From the NCBI RefSeq assembly GCF_000496755.2, contig NZ_AYKS02000104.1, positions 1 through 36,377 of the forward strand: DNA of 36,377 bases. Direction: 5' to 3'. This document shows, one piece after another, positions 15,701 to 22,688 of this stretch. The notes beneath the pieces were generated by a model. It was not told where the DNA came from. It did no database searches and saw only the letters and a program-made list of their open reading frames with translations. Positions within the stretch are counted from its first letter, which is position 1. Every line of letters begins with the position of its first letter. The translations under genes were made by a program, and so were the position numbers. Source of the stretch: Serratia sp. DD3. Lineage in GTDB: Bacteria > Pseudomonadota > Gammaproteobacteria > Enterobacterales > Enterobacteriaceae.

Positions 15701-15991
15701 ATCCCCGTGGAAAACCACTTCATCTTTGATGATCGGCAGGTAATCTTTAACCATGATGCCAACTACAGGTTCACCGGGGATATCCTTATAAGTGGCAATT
15801 TTGACCACACCATCAATTTTCAGTGCTTCGCTGAGATCAATCTCCTCAACTTTACCTGCGGGAATATCTGCATAACGGCAAACACCGTACAACATACCCG
15901 GTAACGTCATGTCATTACCGTAAACAGCAGTACCTGTGACTTTCGCCAGTCCATCCACTCGCCGTACAGGCGTTGAACCTGAAGCACCCAT
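12776..15991 (-). CDS. Fused molybdopterin-binding and FAD-binding subunit of a xanthine dehydrogenase-type enzyme
   Basis: 1071 residues from ATG 15991; AAGGAG lies six bases upstream, whereas the ATG at 16006 overlaps that site. Residues about 1-760 are the molybdenum-binding part: VRRVDGLAKVTGTAVYGND at the start, GGSFGGKDDI and SAMRGFGSPQ in the cofactor region, and GAKGIGEPATELAAAAI near the end, whose glutamate is the expected catalytic base. Residues about 780-1071 are the FAD domain, with AIAGGTDVIVQ and RNRATIGGNMVNAAPCGDS. The order Mo-FAD in one chain with a separate iron-sulfur protein is unusual but known in relatives. No accessory XdhC-like gene is adjacent. The substrate is unknown. 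Confidence 0.92.
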   Translation of the reverse strand: MGASGSTPVRRVDGLAKVTGTAVYGNDMTLPGMLYGVCRYADIPAGKVEEIDLSEALKIDGVVKIATYKDIPGEPVVGIMVKDYLPIIKDEVVFHGDVIAVVAAKTYEAACAAADKIRVRYTPYTPVTDVEQALKKDARLVHPERENNIAAHHHTVKGDIDAGFARAKHIIEREYEVGFQEHAYIEPEVVLTWLDPTERHLVISGSIQNPHRVRSFVARFMGCPQSHINIKRAVMGGSFGGKDDIIDHLSCRSALLTTLTGRPVKFTYTREQSILESCKRHPYKMKYKVGLDDAGHILAMKVDVLADSGGYAASTPFVTWRSSVQAAGPYNIPNVRIDVTGVYTNNSYTSAMRGFGSPQVVYANESLMDEIAAQLNMSPVEIRRINALRQGDTSITGQVFDQHTVSALEVLDKAVTATEFEAKRQHYEQLNQRGGVHRYGIGLALSYRGCSIGAEGVDTSTALVQVNEDGSVNIATSVSENGQGLQTAMSLIAAGAFGIPLAEIRFSEPPTSVIGDGGSTAATRGTLVGGGAILDAAEKIKQRILSVVAETVGSPNLADTLWQDGWIINRFNEQKRIDFKTAVNKTKWASVSLTEYGWFVPPPIHWDEEKGCGSPYFTWVYGCQVAETRTNTSTGKTELLHVTAVHDVGHVINPVGFEGQVSGGVAQGFGYALLEDFNIEGGEVKSENFDSYLLPTIKDIPPITVIGVENPDAAGPLGAKGIGEPATELAAAAINNAVSSALGTRFNKLPLTLEQVILGYNLKKPARQSELMIEPSSRKQVLRLTDVTVTRPQTLEQALELLKTEGVSAIAGGTDVIVQARLQTKPINLIDISHLPELTQITEHSATGELFIGGAVTFNRIVEHPVIRERYPLLAQACRTVGSNQIRNRATIGGNMVNAAPCGDSLPPAIIYDAVIELRSRQAMRRMSLSEFLLSGYKTQRQPDELLTQVILPPLARPAALSFYHQLGRRNALNITRQSLTCLVDCDANGVIDYCRLVDGALFSKPQRLIDIEACLTGKKLSDDVINSASQILDKLIYAAIGKRWSAAYKQPVFVNMFRDMMADVQRQLGK

Positions 15992-16431
15992 TGCATTCTC
16001 CTTCATTATTTTTATCAGAGGCGAACACCCTCACGTTCGCCAATACATTTGGAAAAAGATCCAAGAGATATGCCAACAAATAGCGCAGGCCCTTCGGCGT
16101 AACATCCTTGTGATACCATTCACATATTTTAGCTAAATAATTAATTTTTTTGATGAATACCCCCAAATAAACTCAGGGTTTTATCACGTTAAAACTCGCG
16201 CCTATCTCAAATTGATAATAGGCGGCGTATCAGGATGATAATCATTGTTTTAACAAAGGAATCAAAGTGATAAATCAAACAACAATCAACACTATCAACA
16301 GATTGATAATCGGCACAATCTGAGCGGTGTAGACAGCAAAGCAGCCGGTCATTAATCCGCAATGACAGCGATAACCCCAGCAAACCGCAAGTTGAGTGCG
16401 CGATGGAATTACACAACTTAAAGGATGTAGA
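15992..16431. other. Long upstream region of the molybdenum hydroxylase operon
   Basis: No gene is seen between the operon start and the ERIC element. The stretch is AT-rich and includes CAGGATGATAATCATTGTT (16231-16249), a 13 of 19 match to the Fur box, and several ATTGAT/ATCAAT half-repeats near 16208-16310. A regulated promoter is likely here, but I could not define it. Confidence 0.45.
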
Positions 16432-16558
16432 TATACTCTTCATACTTCAAGTTGCTTGGGTGTTGACTGCCTTCGTTCACCCCAGTCACATAGTTAGCTA
16501 TGCTCCCGGGGATTCCCTTAGTTGTCGCCTACAGGCAACTCGAATTATTTTGCGTATA
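16432..16558. repeat. ERIC element, copy 2
   Basis: A 127-bp imperfect palindrome from TATACTC to GCGTATA with TTCACCCCAGTCAC and GCTCCCGGGGATTC. It has the same length and layout as the copy at 11409-11535, about 5 kb away, with considerable divergence between the two. It lies upstream of the DoxX-family gene. Confidence 0.92.
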
Positions 16559-16625
16559 GACGTTATTTAAATTTGTTCTAATCTTTAAATAGTAACGCCC
16601 ATTCATCGTGATTAAGGGGTTCACC

Positions 16626-17039
16626 ATGAACGAAACTTTAAAAGACAGCACCATTCTGCTGTCAAGAATTCTGTTGATGATGCTGTTTCTTGTTTTCGGT
16701 TGGATGAAATTAACCAACTTTGGGGCCACCGTTAGCGCGATGGAAGGTTATGGCACACCGCTGCCCTATCTGGCAGCATTGATATCCATACTGGTTGAAT
16801 TTGTTTTCGGTATCGCCATTGTCGTGGGGTTCTACACCCGTCCCTTGGCCATCATTTATGCCATCTACGTATTGGGTACAGCTTTGATTGGTCACCCATT
16901 CTGGCGGATGAGTGGGTTAGAAATGCTCGGGAATGAGATTAATTTCTTTAAAAACATCAGTATTGTCGCCGGGCTACTGCTGCTGTCGGTTACTGGAGCC
17001 GGGCGTTTCTCTCTGGACTATAAATTTCGTAAACAGTAA
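16626..17039 (+). CDS. DoxX family membrane protein
   Basis: 137 residues from ATG 16626, six bases after AAGGGG. It has four membrane helices and DoxX-family landmarks: SRILLMMLFLVFGWMKLTNF, GYGTPLPYLAALISILVEFV, GFYTRPLAIIYAIYVLGTALIGHPFW by segments, and a C-terminal KNISIVAGLLLLSV helix. DoxX/YphA-type proteins are inner-membrane proteins linked to oxidative or thiol stress in some bacteria, without an assigned reaction. It is monocistronic and terminated at 17050-17079. Confidence 0.9.
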   Translation: MNETLKDSTILLSRILLMMLFLVFGWMKLTNFGATVSAMEGYGTPLPYLAALISILVEFVFGIAIVVGFYTRPLAIIYAIYVLGTALIGHPFWRMSGLEMLGNEINFFKNISIVAGLLLLSVTGAGRFSLDYKFRKQ

Positions 17040-17049
17040 CTTTTCCCTG

Positions 17050-17079
17050 ATGGCGGCGTAACGCTACGCCGCCATTTAT
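17050..17079 (+). terminator. doxX-family gene terminator, shared with smrA originally
   Basis: ATGGCGGCGTA and TACGCCGCCAT form an 11-bp perfect stem with loop ACGC, followed by TTATT. The smrA-derived repeat begins at its 3' edge (17075), so before the island arrived this hairpin separated the convergent doxX-family gene and smrA. Confidence 0.88.
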
Positions 17080-17169
17080 TACCTAAAGATATCAACGGCT
17101 ACGTTTAGCATGGCGTTCAAAGTTATCTATTTTCGCCGTCAGCGATTTGCGTAGCGTGACATAGCAAGC
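17075..17169. repeat. Left attachment repeat of the smrA island (duplicated smrA 3' end)
   Basis: This 95-bp sequence matches 19157-19251 at 92 positions. On the minus strand it encodes the last 25 residues of SmrA and its stop. All three differences from the right copy are synonymous. It is the chromosomal end of smrA displaced by site-specific integration. Confidence 0.9.
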
Positions 17170-17513
17170 CCCCTATTCCCTATTTGAGATAGACAATTAG
17201 TTACGATACATATTTGGTTTTACCTTGCGTTAAAAAGCTCGTTAAAACGAGCTTAATGTGTATTAACTTATTGTTTTCATGTTTTTTTTGTATACTTAGG
17301 TTTACTTTTTATTGTTCTGCTCTTCGCAAAATACTCACATAGAATCATCTTCACTGACTAATGCTGCTGTTGCCTTGTTGACGCTTTAAAAACGACAGCT
17401 ATGCCTTCCCAACCCTCCACTGGTATGCTTTTCTATATTAGGCATAAGTTGCTGCTGGTAGTTTTTAAACGAATGGGACATAGTAACTTAACGCAGCATT
17501 AGTTCAAATCGAC
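17170..17513. other. Island left flank, no intact gene
   Basis: AT-rich sequence with no credible ORF. AAGCTCGT/ACGAGCTT (17235-17254) forms a hairpin followed by five T residues on the minus strand, a possible leftward terminator. The remaining sequence probably includes degraded integrase gene upstream of the recognisable 3' end. Confidence 0.5.
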
Positions 17514-17691
17514 ATTCCGTGATTGGACTGGTGAAACAACCAACTACCCGCATGAGGTTATTAACCATGTGTTAACTCACCGCTTGGCATATAAGGGTGA
17601 AGCTGCATATCAACGTGGGATGTTGTGGCCTAAATGCGTTGCGTTGATGGATGACAAGACAATGTACTTTACTGCTTTGATTAAGCATTGA
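17514..17691 (+). pseudogene. P4-type tyrosine integrase, C-terminal remnant
   Basis: In one frame the sequence reads FRDWTGETTNYPHEVINHVL, then THRLAYKGEAAYQRG, to a TGA at 17689-17691. This is the end of P4-family island integrases (FRDWA-E-T-PxEVxEMALAH...EAAYRRGDLxEKR). The tyrosine in AAYQRG is the nucleophile; the histidine-arginine part of the active site and the whole N-terminal domain are gone. It lies just inside the left attachment repeat, where such integrases usually sit, and so supports an integrative origin. Confidence 0.85.
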
Positions 17692-17718
17692 AAGCATGCA
17701 AAACATATGGAGTCAAGA

Positions 17719-18822
17719 ATGACTAAATTCGTAGCTATAAAAATTCATTACGACCATAGAAAATCACTCATGCCATATCTAAAATATTCTAAGGTACCAA
17801 CACCTGAAGAGTATCAAGAATATTTAGACTTATTTCACGATGAAGGTATCGGCGGCGCGGGATTTCATGAGTGCCTAAATTTTTCTATCCGTGAATATGA
17901 AAACACTAAAATTTATTTGCCACCGACATGCATCCCCAGTAGTAAATATACAGATGACGAATTTGTATTCTTTTCCTTTACTTATAAAGATGATAAAGAA
18001 ATGCCATCTAGCATAATCGGCATTCATGCGGCAACAAGATTTAAAACTATTGGAAAGGAATCAATTCTACGCAATGATATAGAATCAATAGAAGGAGCAG
18101 AGCCATTCCATTATTGTGCAGAATCCCCAAGCGAATTAACAACATTAATCACCCCAACCATTAAATATGATTATAAAGATGGTATTTTTACACCAAAATA
18201 TTCACGATGGGGTTATGGACTAAGATATATAAATGAAAAGCATGCTACTAACATCATTACCGCTGCGCTTGAAGAAGCCAAGAAACGCCTGCCTAGCGCA
18301 AGCATATCTGAGGAAATCATCATACAGCGTGAAATTATAGTATTAGAGTCCATACAAAAAAGATATGGACTATTTTCAAAGAAAACATCACTAAACATAA
18401 AAAAATCATTACCAAATGACGATAGTGTTCCAGATAGAGAAATTGGTTTTCTAGGAGAAAAGATTGTATATGAAGAGGAAGTTAATTATGCCATTAAACA
18501 TAAAATCCCTGTCAGCGATATTGAGTGGATATCTCAGTCCGATCCACAGTCCCCATATGATATAAAGACCATTAGAATTATTAATAATGAAAAAATAGAA
18601 CATTTTATTGAGGTAAAATCGAGTCGCGTCCTAGACGAAAGTAATATTTACCTATCATCTCGACAAGTTAAATTCTTTCAAGAAAATGAACCTTCATCAA
18701 CATTTAAATTCGTTACATTTACATCAAAAAACACTGTTAATAGCATACGAGAACTAAATTTTAATCAGCTATCCAATGAATTTGAACTGGTTCCAATAAA
18801 GTTTAAATTAAAGCATAAGTAA
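17719..18822 (+). CDS. DUF3883 (NOV-type) nuclease-fold protein, island cargo
   Basis: 367 residues from ATG 17719, which has GGAG six bases upstream; an ATG at 17707 lacks a ribosome-binding site. The N-terminal 230 residues are of no family I recognise. The C-terminal 120 residues match DUF3883: EIGFLGEKIVYEEEVNY by key residues GxxGE (E247), then DPQSPYDIK (D281), then HFIEVKSSR (E298-V-K300). This D...ExK arrangement suggests a PD-(D/E)xK nuclease fold. DUF3883 domains are frequent in restriction and other defence proteins. The gene is AT-rich and is the only intact gene in the island, with its own terminator. Confidence 0.8.
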   Translation: MTKFVAIKIHYDHRKSLMPYLKYSKVPTPEEYQEYLDLFHDEGIGGAGFHECLNFSIREYENTKIYLPPTCIPSSKYTDDEFVFFSFTYKDDKEMPSSIIGIHAATRFKTIGKESILRNDIESIEGAEPFHYCAESPSELTTLITPTIKYDYKDGIFTPKYSRWGYGLRYINEKHATNIITAALEEAKKRLPSASISEEIIIQREIIVLESIQKRYGLFSKKTSLNIKKSLPNDDSVPDREIGFLGEKIVYEEEVNYAIKHKIPVSDIEWISQSDPQSPYDIKTIRIINNEKIEHFIEVKSSRVLDESNIYLSSRQVKFFQENEPSSTFKFVTFTSKNTVNSIRELNFNQLSNEFELVPIKFKLKHK

Positions 18823-18845
18823 TAATTTTTGTAAATTTAATTAAC

Positions 18846-18867
18846 AAAGGGCCTCTCAGGCCCTTTT
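18846..18867 (+). terminator. Terminator of the DUF3883 gene
   Basis: AAGGGCC and GGCCCTT form a stem with a five-base loop and end in TTTT, 24 bases after the stop codon. Confidence 0.85.
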
Positions 18868-19156
18868 CCATCCTATCCATAGGGGAGAATACTACTTTAA
18901 TATCCCCATACTTGGTAAACATCCTGTAGTCTCACCTTGCTGAGTCTAATAATCCATTTCATTATTCTCGACATTGAATAATCTGCCGAGAACACACCAT
19001 GCAACACAGTAACAATGAAAAATTCAACATATTGATATCTATAAGGAAAGTAGGCTTTCCCGAACTGCTTACTGTCGGGAAAATAATCTTTAGTTCGGCA
19101 ATTTTCATTACTGAAAAATTCAGGCCGATAAAGAAATTAAAAGCACCATCGATCCT
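18868..19156. other. Island right flank, no supported gene
   Basis: AT-rich. A plus-strand frame from 18999 (begins MQHSNNEKFNILIS) faintly resembles an AlpA-type regulator in its middle but has no ribosome-binding site and runs through the attachment repeat. I do not call it a gene. Confidence 0.4.
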
Positions 19157-19251
19157 TTTATTACCTAAAGATATCAACGGCTACGTTTTGCATGGCGTTC
19201 AAAGTTATCTATTTTAGCTGTCAGCGATTTGCGTAGCGTGACATAGCAAGC
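19157..19251. repeat. Right attachment repeat of the smrA island
   Basis: The 95-bp partner of 17075-17169. It forms the present 3' end of smrA. Since all three differences are silent, the incoming element carried a functional copy of the gene end, as elements integrating at gene 3' ends usually do. Confidence 0.9.
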
Positions 19252-19746
19252 TCCCTCACCGCCATCCCGTGGTAGCGCCCGGCAAAAAGCCTGTACCTGT
19301 TCAAACTGCCCCAGCCATTTGGCCACATAACTGCGGATGATATTCGGGTGGCTTTGATCTGTCCGTCCATGACCATGGACAATCAACAGCGAACGCAGGC
19401 TATCTTGCTCTGCCCGAGCCATAAAACGGAATAGTGCCTGACGGCAATTTTCTACTGGCTGACGCAGTAAATTGAGGCTGGCCTGTGGGGGATAGCGCCC
19501 AGTGCGCAACTTGTCCAAGACGCCTTGCTGAATGCCTTCGCCTTTATATTCCAATGGGGTATCACACGGAATGATCTCCAGGAATCCGGTACTGAGAAAG
19601 TTTTCCTGTTGCAACGCCTGCGCTTCACGGCGCGCAAGTTTATCCACCACGTCCTGTGGCTTAAGGTAGAGCGTTTGTTGCCCCTTGGGTAGCGGGGTCA
19701 CATCAGCCATGGCTTGCGTAAAAAAACCTTGGTCATCGTCGTTCAT
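19174..19746 (-). CDS. smrA: Smr-domain DNA endonuclease SmrA (YdaL)
   Basis: 190 residues from ATG 19746. The N-terminal region (DDQGFFTQAMADVTPL, NFLSTGFLEIIPCDTPLEY) and the Smr domain match E. coli SmrA/YdaL. Smr motifs are ASLNLLRQPVENCRQALF, LLIVHGHGRTDQ and GGEGACYVTLRKS, with the conserved HGxGR loop. The C-terminus ends ERHAKRSR. The last 25 codons lie in the right attachment repeat, so the gene was restored by the inserted element. SmrA has nicking activity in vitro; its cellular role is unclear. Confidence 0.93.
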   Translation of the reverse strand: MNDDDQGFFTQAMADVTPLPKGQQTLYLKPQDVVDKLARREAQALQQENFLSTGFLEIIPCDTPLEYKGEGIQQGVLDKLRTGRYPPQASLNLLRQPVENCRQALFRFMARAEQDSLRSLLIVHGHGRTDQSHPNIIRSYVAKWLGQFEQVQAFCRALPRDGGEGACYVTLRKSLTAKIDNFERHAKRSR

Positions 19747-19979
19747 TTCACATCACTCAAAAAGATGGCCTGACGGTATCCTTTAATGGCTCCCACACGG
19801 CTCAAACCCTGCAAAAAAACCAGATAGGCGCACAGGGAAGCGACTGTTTGGGGCCAGTCAAACCCATTGTAAAGTGCTGTCGCAAGGTTGCAAATCAGTA
19901 ATACGCAGCAACAAGTGAGCTTATGAGCGGTTTTAGTTATACTATCGCCCATTATTGAGTGCCGCAAAGGATCGAATCT

Positions 19980-20318
19980 ATGACTATGCGTGAGCTGGAA
20001 CTCCATTTTCACCATGCAATGAACGAGTTGCAAGCCAGCTTCGAAAAGCAGCACCGTGAATGGCAACACAGCTATCAGGCTTTGCAACAGCAGTTAGAAG
20101 AAGCCAAGCAGCGTGAAATCATCTTGCGTATGCAAAACGAACAGCTAGTACGCAAACTGAGTACCGCTAATTCAGTGCCGGAGCAACATGTTCTGATCAA
20201 GCAGATCAAAATATTAAGTGTCCATTTGGAGGCACTGGCACAAGATGCTGCCAACTTCAATTGCCAGGTGAATCATCAACAACCATCTGCAGACAATTTC
20301 AATAGTGAACAACACTGA
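19980..20318 (+). CDS. Small coiled-coil protein, unknown function
   Basis: 112 residues from ATG 19980, about eight bases after AAAGGA; an in-frame extension to 19959 is less likely. Almost the whole sequence is predicted coiled coil, with MRELELHFHHAMNELQASFEKQ, then REWQHSYQALQQQLEEAKQRE and NEQLVRKLS. No signal peptide or membrane segment is seen and no family recognised. It is divergent from smrA and 39 bases upstream of the yicN-like gene, so the two may form an operon. Confidence 0.72.
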   Translation: MTMRELELHFHHAMNELQASFEKQHREWQHSYQALQQQLEEAKQREIILRMQNEQLVRKLSTANSVPEQHVLIKQIKILSVHLEALAQDAANFNCQVNHQQPSADNFNSEQH

Positions 20319-20357
20319 CGTCATTCTCTGGCGCAGCAAAAAGGTAATACACCATCA

Positions 20358-20804
20358 ATGATCTGGATCATCATCGCCGCCCTGTGCGCCACATTTATCA
20401 TTGGTTATCTTGTTTTGACTTCCGATACCCGCAAGGCCATCGCTTCATTGGCACGTTTCCTGAAGGTAAAACCGATGCTGATTGAATCAATGATGCAGGA
20501 AATGGGTAGCCGCAACAGCCAGGCCTTTATCCGGATGTTGAATAATGGCTATACCGAAGAGATGCATCAAGCGGCGTATCTGTTGTTTATCTACCTGACG
20601 TTTATCAAACAGGCGGATGACCAACAGATTGATCTCTGGCGAGAAACACTGTTACGTGCCGGGCTGCCAGCGGTGTTGTATGCCGAGCACACTGAAGCGG
20701 CACTGTTTTACTTTGCAGAACTGGATCTGGATGCGTTCGAATTGGCTCAGTTTCGCCGCGCCTATAACGAGCGCTATAACCGGATATCAATTGCTAGCGA
20801 ATAA
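20358..20804 (+). CDS. DUF1198 family protein (YicN-like)
   Basis: 148 residues from ATG 20358. The N-terminus is one membrane helix (IWIIIAALCATFIIGYLVLT), followed by the DUF1198 pattern: SDTRKAIASLARFL, ESMMQEMGSRNSQAFIRML, and a soluble helical domain ending FRRAYNERYN. It matches E. coli YicN in layout and length. The function of this family is unknown. It follows the coiled-coil gene closely. Confidence 0.85.
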   Translation: MIWIIIAALCATFIIGYLVLTSDTRKAIASLARFLKVKPMLIESMMQEMGSRNSQAFIRMLNNGYTEEMHQAAYLLFIYLTFIKQADDQQIDLWRETLLRAGLPAVLYAEHTEAALFYFAELDLDAFELAQFRRAYNERYNRISIASE

Positions 20805-20927
20805 AATCCACGCTAACAGCATGTTCAAAGAAAAGAACCTGGCAGAAACAATGCCCAAGCCACCAACCACCAGACCACATAAGGCTACAGCACTGAAGAT
20901 CTCTTCAAACAGGTAGCGATTAAGCAT
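20787..20927 (-). CDS. Possible 46-residue membrane protein
   Basis: ATG 20927 on the minus strand follows GAGGT with an 8-base spacer. The 46-codon frame begins MLNRYLFEEIFSAVAL and contains a long hydrophobic helix (LCGLVVGGLGIV) and a second hydrophobic stretch (LNMLLAWILFAS). Its 3' end overlaps the end of the yicN-like gene by 18 bases. A good ribosome-binding site and a TM-rich product argue for a real small protein. No homologue comes to mind. Confidence 0.45.
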   Translation of the reverse strand: MLNRYLFEEIFSAVALCGLVVGGLGIVSARFFSLNMLLAWILFASN

Positions 20928-20983
20928 GATGGTTTACCTCAAAAAAACACCCGGTAACCGAAATAGAGGCCCCATAATCACCC

Positions 20984-22597
20984 ATGCGTATAACACTCTC
21001 TTTTCACATCAAACTTTTTCTTTGCCTGGTCGCCTGTTCAAGTGTGCTGCTCACGCTGATTGGCGTTTACACCTACTATAATCTGAATACCCAGTTGCAC
21101 CGTGATCTGGGTGCCCGCGCTCAAGTCCAGGCCCGTGAAATAGCGCTGATCCCGACACTGATCACCGCAGTAGAGCAGAACAATACGCAAGATATCGCCA
21201 ATCTGATGAAACAAATCCGCGCCGCCAGCGATGCCAGTTATATTGTGGTTGGCGATCAGCACACCCTGCACCTTTACCATTCCGAACACCCCAAACAACT
21301 GGGGAAACCGATGGTGGGGGGTGACAATAAAGAAGTGTTGGAAGGTAAAAGTATTATTTCCATCCGCGAAGGCGGCATCGGCATTTCATTACGTAGCAAG
21401 GCACCGATCCTTAATGCGGATGATCAGGTCATTGGTATTGTTTCTGTCGGTTATCTTAAGAGCCATATCGACCGCTTAAATGCCCGAACACTCACTCAAA
21501 TTGTTTTTTCAGTTCTCCTGCTGTTAACGGCGTTGTTTCTTTTTTCCTGGTTATTGTCGAAAAACTTAAAGCGCCAAATGTTCTCGCTGGAACCCAAAGA
21601 AATCGCCCTGTTGGTACGCCAACAGAAAGCCTTGCTGGAAGCGATTTATGAAGGCGTGATCGCTATCGATCCACAGTTACGCATTATCACCATCAACTAT
21701 GCCGCCCGTGAGTTACTTGACCTAAAACAGCCGATGAGCAGCCTGCTGGGGCAGAAAATCGGTGACCTTATCCAGTCACAACCGAATTTCTTTTCCGCCA
21801 GCCAATTGGAACAGGATACTCATGATGAGATCTGCCGTTTCAACCATATACAGGTGATTGCCAACCGGGTACGTATTATGCAGGAGAATGAATTACAGGG
21901 TTGGGTGATCACTTTCCGCGACAAAAACGATATCAATACCCTGAGTAGCCAGCTTAGCCAGGTAAAACGTTATGCCGACAATCTACGCATCATGCGCCAT
22001 GAGCAGTTGAACTGGACGGCCACGCTCGCGGGTTTGTTACATATGCAGCGCTATGATGAAGCTATCCGCTATATAGAAGCACAATCAGAAGGTGCGCAGG
22101 AAATCCTCGATTTTATCTCTCAACGTTTCAGTTCCGCCACGATCTGTGGGCTACTGTTGGGTAAATACGCCAGCGCACGTGAAAAAGGTATCACGTTGCA
22201 GTTTGATCCCGCTTGCCAATTGCGCCAACTCCCGGCGGCATTAAATGAAACCGAATTAATGTCGATTATCGGCAATCTGTTGGATAATGCGGTGGATGCC
22301 ACACTGCGTTGTGCGCCGCCTTATCAAGCCGTAGAACTGTATATTAATGACAGCAGTAACGAATTGGTGATTGAAGTGGCTGACCATGGCACCGGTATTG
22401 CCGCCGAAGTGCGTGATACGCTGTTTGAACAGGGGGTTACCACTAAACACCGAGGCGACCACGGTATTGGTCTGCACTTGGTGGCCAGCTATGTCAGCCA
22501 GGCACATGGCAGCATCGAGATTTCGGATAATGACCCTTGTGGTACCATTTTCTCGCTATTTATCCCCAAGGCCTATCAAGAACCGCCCCAGCAATAA
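20984..22597 (+). CDS. CitA/DcuS-family sensor histidine kinase, no adjacent response regulator
   Basis: 537 residues. A first membrane helix (about 11-30), a periplasmic PAS-like sensor (about 35-165, with YHSEHPKQLGKPMVGGD and ISLRSKAPI as in carboxylate sensors), and a second helix (about 172-191) lead into a cytoplasmic PAS domain (about 215-320). The phospho-acceptor is H339 in RIMRHEQLN. The ATPase domain has NLLDNAVDA, DHGTGI and GIGLHLV. Relatives sense citrate or C4-dicarboxylates and are normally followed by a response regulator gene; here uxaC follows in the opposite direction. The ribosome-binding site is weak. The ligand is unknown. Confidence 0.9.
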   Translation: MRITLSFHIKLFLCLVACSSVLLTLIGVYTYYNLNTQLHRDLGARAQVQAREIALIPTLITAVEQNNTQDIANLMKQIRAASDASYIVVGDQHTLHLYHSEHPKQLGKPMVGGDNKEVLEGKSIISIREGGIGISLRSKAPILNADDQVIGIVSVGYLKSHIDRLNARTLTQIVFSVLLLLTALFLFSWLLSKNLKRQMFSLEPKEIALLVRQQKALLEAIYEGVIAIDPQLRIITINYAARELLDLKQPMSSLLGQKIGDLIQSQPNFFSASQLEQDTHDEICRFNHIQVIANRVRIMQENELQGWVITFRDKNDINTLSSQLSQVKRYADNLRIMRHEQLNWTATLAGLLHMQRYDEAIRYIEAQSEGAQEILDFISQRFSSATICGLLLGKYASAREKGITLQFDPACQLRQLPAALNETELMSIIGNLLDNAVDATLRCAPPYQAVELYINDSSNELVIEVADHGTGIAAEVRDTLFEQGVTTKHRGDHGIGLHLVASYVSQAHGSIEISDNDPCGTIFSLFIPKAYQEPPQQ

Positions 22598-22616
22598 GTA
22601 ACAAGTAACAAGTAAC
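22596..22616. repeat. Three tandem copies of AAGTAAC
   Basis: A 7-bp unit is repeated three times directly over the stop codon of the sensor kinase gene. It is a short slippage-prone repeat that could alter the C-terminus only by extension past the stop. Confidence 0.8.
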
Positions 22617-22647
22617 AAGCCTAGCGGTTGAATAGACCTAGGTATCG

Positions 22648-22675
22648 GTTATGGCCCCCATTAGGGTGCCATAAC
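22648..22675. terminator. Bidirectional terminator between the sensor kinase gene and uxaC
   Basis: GTTATGGC and GCCATAAC form an 8-bp outer stem enclosing a CCC/GGG inner stem with loop ATTA. It lies between two convergent genes. T tracts are weak on both sides. Confidence 0.6.
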
Positions 22676-22688
22676 ACCTATTTGGTTG

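Noticed and set aside
16231..16249. Fur-box-like sequence upstream of the molybdenum hydroxylase operon
   Set aside because: It matches at only 13 of 19 positions and lies about 240 bases from the start codon; too weak to call a site.
18999..19217. 72-codon plus-strand ORF at the right end of the smrA island, faintly AlpA-like
   Set aside because: No ribosome-binding site is seen, and its last third is antisense to the smrA 3' end in the attachment repeat.
19743..20087. 114-codon minus-strand ORF between smrA and the coiled-coil gene
   Set aside because: It is largely antisense to the coiled-coil gene and covers the divergent promoter region; the plus-strand gene has the better start and composition.
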